Assembly (NCBI GenBank): GCA_017993775.1
Contig: JAGOMA010000004.1
Location: forward strand, 1-64,000
Direction: 5' to 3'
Source: Chloroflexota bacterium
GTDB taxonomy: Bacteria > Chloroflexota > Anaerolineae > Promineifilales > Promineifilaceae
DNA length: 64,000 nt
Of the stretch, positions 59,115-64,000 are shown piece by piece. The notes under the pieces are model-generated. The model had not been told where the DNA came from. It did not search any database and saw only the letters and a program-made list of their open reading frames with translations. The stretch's first letter is position 1. Every line of letters starts with the position of its first letter. A program made the translations under genes and the position numbers.

Positions 59115-59534
59115 ATGACTGTGCAAACAGATATTATTCAATTCCCAACAAAAGGCCACAGCGATATTTTAGACATCACCAACGAAGTTGTGATGTCTGT
59201 TCAGCAGGCAGGGCTGCGCAATGGGACCGTCACCATTTTTTCGCCCTCAGCAACGAGCAGCGTGACGACCATCGAGCATGAGGCAGGCTGTTTGCACGAC
59301 CTGCGCCGGTTGTTTGATGAGATTGTGGACCCTGACCGTGATTATGCCCACAATGCCCGCTGGGGAGATGGCAACGGTCACAGCCATGTGCGGGCAGCTT
59401 TGTTAGGGCCGTCGTTGAGCGTGCCATTTGTGGACGGCCGTCTCACTCTGGGCACCTGGCAGCAAATCATTTTCATCGATTTTGATAACCGTCTACGACG
59501 GCGGGAACTGGTTTTACAGATCATGGGCGAGTAG
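59115..59534 (+). CDS. YjbQ/UPF0047 family protein
   Basis: 139 residues from ATG 59115 (GAGGATG upstream; ATG 59106 is possible). Matches the whole family: LDITNEVVMSVQQAGLRNGT, VTIFSPSATSSVTTIEHEAG, YAHNARWGDGNGHSHVRAAL, LGPSLSVPFVDGRLTLGTWQ and QIIFIDFD. The family has conserved His residues (H in EHEAG, NGHSH) and thiamine phosphate synthase activity in some members; it is widespread and often of unknown role. Confidence 0.9.
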   Translation: MTVQTDIIQFPTKGHSDILDITNEVVMSVQQAGLRNGTVTIFSPSATSSVTTIEHEAGCLHDLRRLFDEIVDPDRDYAHNARWGDGNGHSHVRAALLGPSLSVPFVDGRLTLGTWQQIIFIDFDNRLRRRELVLQIMGE

Positions 59535-59562
59535 CGCGGGTTGCGCGCTACTCGCCCTTTAT
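59527..59562 (+). terminator. Hairpin terminator between convergent genes
   Basis: Perfect 13-bp stem GGCGAGTAGCGCG (59527-59539) with CGCGCTACTCGCC (59545-59557), loop GGTTG, followed by CTTTA. Covers the YjbQ stop codon. Confidence 0.65.
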
Positions 59563-59568
59563 GCGACT

Positions 59569-62436
59569 TTACTGCCCGGTTAACTGCATCAGTTGGTCCA
59601 GGTCTATTTTCAGAGCGTCGATTTCCTCGCCATAGGCAGCCCAATCGCCGTCGCGCTGCGCCGCCTGCGCCGCCTCAAAGTGGTCGTTGGCCGATTGGAT
59701 GAGTTGTTCGACGGAGGCGTCGGCTGGGAGGGGAACGGCCGTTGCCCCGGCTTCCGGCGTGGGGACAGCCTCAGGCGCCACATCTTCAATCACAATCTGA
59801 CCCGGTTCTTCTCCCAGGAGCGATTGCAGCGCGCCGCTCAGCGTGACATCCATGGCGATCCGTGTGTCCGTAGCCACAATCACCCGCTTCAGTTCCGGCA
59901 GCGCGCTGGTGTCGGATAGCAAATACACCGGCTCCACATACAAAAAGCTCGCGCCAATCGGAATCACCAACAAATTGCCGCGTATCACCCGCGAGCCACG
60001 CTGGTCCCACAACGAAAACTGCTGTGAAATTTCCGGTTCCTGGTCAATACGCCCTTCAACTTGCAAAGGCCCAAACACCAACTCTTGTTTTGGCAGTTCA
60101 TACACCACCAGATCGCCGTAGTTTGGCACGTCATTGCGGGCAGCCATCCAGGCGATCATGTTTGGTTTGCCCACCGGCGTCAATGGTTGAATCAGCAAGT
60201 ATTCCGAGGCCACGTTGCCGGGCAAGGGCATGGTCACGTAATAAGGCTCCATCAATTGTTCTGCGCCATCAAAAATTTCTGTCGGCACTTCCCACAAATC
60301 TTCTTGATTATAGAAAACGCGTTCATCGGTCATGTGATACTTCAGATATTTTTCAGTCTGGATGCGGAACAAGCCTTCCGGATACCGGATGTGGGAGACG
60401 AGGTCCGCCGGCATGTTGGCCAATGGCTGGAACAGACCCGGAAACGCGCTGTCATACGCCTGAATAATGGGGTCTTGGGTGTCGGCGATGTAAAAATTCA
60501 CCGTCCCGTTGTAAGCATCGATGGTGATTTTGGCCGAATTGCGGATGTAGTTGAACCCGTTGGCGCCGAAGGTGGCGTAGGGGAATTTGTCGCTGGTGGT
60601 ATAGGCGTCGAGAATCCAGATAAGACGGCCGTTCTCGTCCACCACGATATACGGATCCCCATCCAGCGTTAGAAACGGGGCGATCTTGGCCACGCGGTCC
60701 CGAATGGGCCGGTAAAGCATTACCCCCGAGTTGTTGTCAATTTCGTTCGTCAAAATGACGTTCATGTCGGCCAGCCGCAGGGCAAACGCCAGCCGCTTGA
60801 TGAATGAATTCATCGGCACGCCGCCCGTGCCTGTGTACACCGATTCCACATTTTCGTTACCGCTGGGGTAGCTAAAACTTGGCCGGTTGCTGTTTACGTA
60901 CACTTCGTCGCTCATCAATTCGCCAAAATAAATTTCCGGCTGAGTGATCTGAATTTCAGGTATGTTGCTCTTCGGCGGAATATCTTGTATGTAAAATGTG
61001 GGCTGGCCATCCGGCGTCACCTGGTCCACCGGATTCATCACCAGGCCAAACCCATGCGTAAATTCCAGATTGCGGTTGACCCAGGTCGGATTACTCAGAT
61101 TGGCTTTATTAAGTTCGCGCACCGCCAGCATCACCTGGCGCGTCTCCCCGTTGATCTGGTAGCGGTCAATGTCGATTTCACCAAATTGGTAATAGGGACG
61201 CAGGGCCTGAAGCTGCGTGTAGGTGTCGTGGAGCGGCCGATAATCCCACAGGCGAATGTTTCGTAAAATTGCCTCTGCTTTGGCGTCGCCCAATACTTCC
61301 TGATCGAGCACGGCGATGTCGCTGAATGGCTGCGAGTTGACCTGATCTAAATTGTAGGCCAGGCGGGTAAAGTTGATGTTGTTGAGGATATACGGCCGTT
61401 CCCGTTCCAATTCGTTTGGCTCCACCGCATACCGCTGAAGCAGGGCCGGGTACAGCCCGCCCAAAACTACCACCGACAACAGCCATAAGCCGCCGGTGAT
61501 GAGTAACGGCCGTAAATTGAAGCGAAAATAGGTGTACAATGCCGCCACCGCCGCCAGACTCATAAACAACATCTGCGCCCGCAGCGCCCACAAAGTCGCA
61601 TTCATGTCTGTGTAGGTTGCGCCAAATACTGCGCCGCCCGGCGAATACAGAAGGCGGTAAATATCCAGCCAATAACCAACCGCCCACACGCTCAGCAGCA
61701 GCGTAAGCAGCAGCGCCACATGTTTGCGCACATAGGGGATGTGCTGCGGCTTCCAACGCCCCTGCTGAATGTCCGGCAAATTATTCCCGGCGTACAGCAG
61801 CGCCACGCCGGCCGTCGTCATAAACAACAACGACCCCAACCATCCCTGAATCAAATCAAAAATGGGCAGAGCAAACAAATAAAAGCTCACATCCTGATTA
61901 AAGATCGGATCGCTGACCCCAAAAGGCACACTGTTCAAAAACAGCAAAAATTGTTCCCACTGCGCCGACAGGCTGGAGGCGAAGCCGAGCGCCAAAAAGA
62001 TGGCAAACCCGGCAATCACCCATCGCGCGCCGGGGATTTTCAAAAGCTGCGGCTGCATCGGCGGCGTGTTGCGAATCGCTCGCTGGCGCGCCAGATGCCA
62101 GTTGCCCCATAACAATCCTAAAGCTGCCAAAAACCCGATCACAAACAGGGCGATTTTCCAGCTAAATTGGGTCAACCAGACAGATTCGTAGCTCATTTTT
62201 TGGAACCAGAGTAAGTCGGTATAGGTTGTCACAATCCAATTGAAGCTGATAATCAGCAGGAAAATAACGGCCAATATCCACAGCGTGCGGTTTGGTCGTG
62301 GCGGTTCAGCTGGACGATCTGGTCGTGGTGGAAAAGGGGGGCGTTTATCGTCGTCGTTTTCGGTCCCGTAATCCCAGCCCGCATCGCGCATCGCGCGGCG
62401 AAAAACTTCGGGGATATCATTTGGGTCGCGGCTCAT
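59569..62436 (-). CDS. UPF0182 family membrane protein
   Basis: 955 residues from ATG at 62436 (TGGAGAAATTAC upstream). Polar Pro-rich N-terminus with DDDKRPPFPPRPDRP, then about seven membrane helices in the first 320 residues (LWILAVIFLLIISFNWIVTT, IALFVIGFLAALGLLWGNW, WVIAGFAIFLALGFASS and others), then a large outside domain with signature pieces NINFTRLAYNLDQV, YRPLHDTYTQLQALRPYY, ELNKANLSNPTWVNRNLEFT, HGFGLVMNPVDQVTPDGQP and the acidic, Pro-rich end. Present in Actinobacteria, Chloroflexota and Cyanobacteria; function not known. Confidence 0.9.
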   Translation of the reverse strand: MSRDPNDIPEVFRRAMRDAGWDYGTENDDDKRPPFPPRPDRPAEPPRPNRTLWILAVIFLLIISFNWIVTTYTDLLWFQKMSYESVWLTQFSWKIALFVIGFLAALGLLWGNWHLARQRAIRNTPPMQPQLLKIPGARWVIAGFAIFLALGFASSLSAQWEQFLLFLNSVPFGVSDPIFNQDVSFYLFALPIFDLIQGWLGSLLFMTTAGVALLYAGNNLPDIQQGRWKPQHIPYVRKHVALLLTLLLSVWAVGYWLDIYRLLYSPGGAVFGATYTDMNATLWALRAQMLFMSLAAVAALYTYFRFNLRPLLITGGLWLLSVVVLGGLYPALLQRYAVEPNELERERPYILNNINFTRLAYNLDQVNSQPFSDIAVLDQEVLGDAKAEAILRNIRLWDYRPLHDTYTQLQALRPYYQFGEIDIDRYQINGETRQVMLAVRELNKANLSNPTWVNRNLEFTHGFGLVMNPVDQVTPDGQPTFYIQDIPPKSNIPEIQITQPEIYFGELMSDEVYVNSNRPSFSYPSGNENVESVYTGTGGVPMNSFIKRLAFALRLADMNVILTNEIDNNSGVMLYRPIRDRVAKIAPFLTLDGDPYIVVDENGRLIWILDAYTTSDKFPYATFGANGFNYIRNSAKITIDAYNGTVNFYIADTQDPIIQAYDSAFPGLFQPLANMPADLVSHIRYPEGLFRIQTEKYLKYHMTDERVFYNQEDLWEVPTEIFDGAEQLMEPYYVTMPLPGNVASEYLLIQPLTPVGKPNMIAWMAARNDVPNYGDLVVYELPKQELVFGPLQVEGRIDQEPEISQQFSLWDQRGSRVIRGNLLVIPIGASFLYVEPVYLLSDTSALPELKRVIVATDTRIAMDVTLSGALQSLLGEEPGQIVIEDVAPEAVPTPEAGATAVPLPADASVEQLIQSANDHFEAAQAAQRDGDWAAYGEEIDALKIDLDQLMQLTGQ

Positions 62437-62474
62437 GTAATTTCTCCAGGCTAACTAGATTGAAAATTGGTATT

Positions 62475-62529
62475 CATGGCGGGTAGCGGGTCGTTTGTGG
62501 CTGGCAGCCGGTCTGCGGTACCCGCCATG
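62475..62529. repeat. 11-bp inverted repeat between two leftward genes
   Basis: CATGGCGGGTA (62475-62485) and TACCCGCCATG (62519-62529) are exact complements with a 33-base spacer. It sits before the UPF0182 gene; regulatory or terminator role not clear because no T-run follows. Confidence 0.5.
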
Positions 62530-62588
62530 CGCTGCTGGCCACATTAGGATTATCCCACAAATCGACAGTCTGGGCTTATCGGGGAGGA

Positions 62589-64000
62589 TTACTTCATTGT
62601 TTTCTTAGCCATTCGTGGTTTGGTTTGCAATTTTTTTATTGCCCACAGCAACCACAACGGCCGTCTCAATCCCCGCCATGTCTGTGCCGCCTGGTCATCT
62701 TCTTGCTCTGTTTCTGGTGATGGATGGGCATACCGACGCGAATTGAACAATTCTGTCAGGCGCAAAACATCCAGGTTCACCCGCGCTGCCAGATGCGCCA
62801 ACCGTCGGTGCTGGGCGAATTTTGCCACTCGTTCTTGCAGCGACACGCTAAATTCAGATGGCGTCTGGCTGTTTTGCGCTGGCTGGTCCAGTCGTTTTGC
62901 CTGCTCTTGCAAACGGCCGTACACCGCCACCACCTCGTCTAGCCCGCGCTTGTTTGCCTGCTGGCTGCGCCGCCGCCAGACCCACAACGCCAGGCCCAGC
63001 AGCCCCACGACCCCTGCACGCGCGGCAATGATCAGCCAAGACGGCCGTACGACAGCCGGTTCACGTGGCGGCACGGCCGTGTTAGGGAAAGTGGGCTCAT
63101 CGAAGCGCGTGTCGGCAGCGGCGAACGGCCGTTCGCCCTCGTGGGGGCTGGCAAAAGCGGCCGTCGGCTCAAACTCTACCCAGCCGTACCCGGCAAAATA
63201 AATCTCGGTCCACGAATGCCCGTCTAGCTGCCGGATGGTTTGCGCGCCGGTTTCATCCGGCGGCTGCGCCAGGTAGCCCACCGCCAGCCGCGCCGGCAAG
63301 CCCAGGCTGCGCGCCAGCACAGCCATCGCCGACGCGTAGTAATCGCAGTACCCTGTCTGCAAATCAAACAAAAAATAATCCACCGGGTCTTGCTCCGGCG
63401 GGGGCGGGGCAACGTCCAGTGAATACGGGTATTGGCGCAAAAAACGCTCCAGCGCCAGCGCCTGATCGTAGGGGTTGGGCAGGTTGCCGGCGATTTTCTG
63501 GGCCAGTGCCGGGATGCGTTCCGGCAAATCAGGTGGCAATTGCGTGTAGCGAGCAAGGATTGCGGAAGGCACATCGGCAACGGCCGTGCCGCGTAAAGCC
63601 GACGCGCTGGCCGTTGTCAGGCTGGAAACGGCCAGGTATTCCTCCGGCGCGCCTTGCACCCGCGACAGATCGTCGCGCCCGCGCCAGAGGGCTACTACGT
63701 CATGGTCGAAGCTCACCGGCAGGCCCATCGTGTAGCGGATGAGCCGGTTGTCGTACTGCCAAACTACGTTTTGCCGAATGGGGGTTTGCCCGGCGGCGGC
63801 GGGCAGGGGGATGGGCTGCCCGGCGGCGAATGGTTCCTCTCGTTCTTCAGACAGTGCCCAGCCGCGGCCTGTGTACACGTTGTAGCTGAGGGCGCGCCAA
63901 TGCGCGCCGCGCATCATGCTGGCTGTAGCCGGCTGCCACAGGCCGTTGGTTCCGGCAATTTCCACCGTCGCCGTCATGACCACCTGCGCCTGGAGGTCTG
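62589..64000 (-). CDS. TgpA-like transglutaminase, C-terminal part (partial)
   Basis: The frame is open to the right edge of the window, so the N-terminal membrane part is missing. Visible: a beta-rich region, a transglutaminase-like Cys protease domain with GYCDYYASAMAVLARSLG (Cys), QLDGHSWTEIYFAGYGWVEF (His) and FEPTAA, one membrane helix (LIIAARAGVVGLLGLALWVW), and a cytoplasmic helical end with a DUF4129-like pattern (EVVAVYGRLQEQAKRLDQPA). TgpA-type proteins of this layout lie in many bacterial genomes in operons with MoxR ATPases. The MoxR gene would be upstream, outside the window. Confidence 0.85.
   Translation of the reverse strand, partial: DLQAQVVMTATVEIAGTNGLWQPATASMMRGAHWRALSYNVYTGRGWALSEEREEPFAAGQPIPLPAAAGQTPIRQNVVWQYDNRLIRYTMGLPVSFDHDVVALWRGRDDLSRVQGAPEEYLAVSSLTTASASALRGTAVADVPSAILARYTQLPPDLPERIPALAQKIAGNLPNPYDQALALERFLRQYPYSLDVAPPPPEQDPVDYFLFDLQTGYCDYYASAMAVLARSLGLPARLAVGYLAQPPDETGAQTIRQLDGHSWTEIYFAGYGWVEFEPTAAFASPHEGERPFAAADTRFDEPTFPNTAVPPREPAVVRPSWLIIAARAGVVGLLGLALWVWRRRSQQANKRGLDEVVAVYGRLQEQAKRLDQPAQNSQTPSEFSVSLQERVAKFAQHRRLAHLAARVNLDVLRLTELFNSRRYAHPSPETEQEDDQAAQTWRGLRRPLWLLWAIKKLQTKPRMAKKTMK

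Overview
The window is high-GC bacterial DNA in two parts: an integrated siphovirus-like prophage (about 1-40.7 kb, left end outside the window) and about 23 kb of host chromosome (about 41.1-64 kb). The host looks like a Chloroflexota bacterium, perhaps Anaerolineae-like. This is inferred from the gene mix (BTAD/SARP regulator, UPF0182 protein, a large secreted BNR-repeat protein, TgpA-like transglutaminase, lipobox proteins in a high-GC background) and not from a marker gene. Both parts are saturated with the 8-bp palindrome ACGGCCGT, so the prophage has probably long resided in this lineage.

Prophage, rightward late genes (1-27.6 kb): a terminase large subunit split into an ATPase half (59-958) and a nuclease half (2428-3189); portal; a 1,801-residue MuF-type minor head protein carrying GNAT-like, Nudix, kinase-like and ADP-ribosyltransferase-like domains; scaffold, decoration and major capsid proteins; head-tail connectors; tail tube; a coiled-coil protein ending in an effector-associated (death-like) domain; a holin candidate; a tail-assembly chaperone pair with a probable -1 frameshift; tape measure; distal tail and fibre genes; and a lipoprotein with a glycosidase-like fold. 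AT-richer cargo genes that lack the ACGGCCGT motif interrupt this at 1076-1717, 11133-11795 and 27682-28236.

Prophage, leftward genes (39.6 to 27.7 kb): small membrane proteins, a degenerate tRNA-like gene, a VRR-NUC nuclease, a winged-helix replication protein whose gene contains a dense iteron array (a lambda O-like origin), a ParB-like protein, a lipid-anchored FtsK/HerA-type ATPase, a membrane protein with a cytoplasmic HTH, a cold-shock-domain protein, and lipoproteins including a thermonuclease. A 16-bp palindrome, TGTTGGCGCGCCAACA, occurs seven times (once with a mismatch) across the prophage and not in the host part. It resembles parS in layout and may be the site for the element's own ParB. 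A tyrosine recombinase (39723-40652) and a small repressor-like protein with a consensus sigma-70 promoter close the right end.

Host (41.4-64 kb): secreted BNR/sortilin-repeat protein; ResA/TlpA-like thioredoxin; tyrosine-phosphatase-like protein; BTAD regulator; a translationally coupled operon of a solute-binding lipoprotein and two hybrid/response-regulator histidine kinases with no transporter permeases; an HdeD-like membrane protein with two DUF1269-type proteins; a CocE/NonD-type hydrolase; YjbQ; a UPF0182 membrane protein; and the C-terminal part of a transglutaminase running off the right edge.
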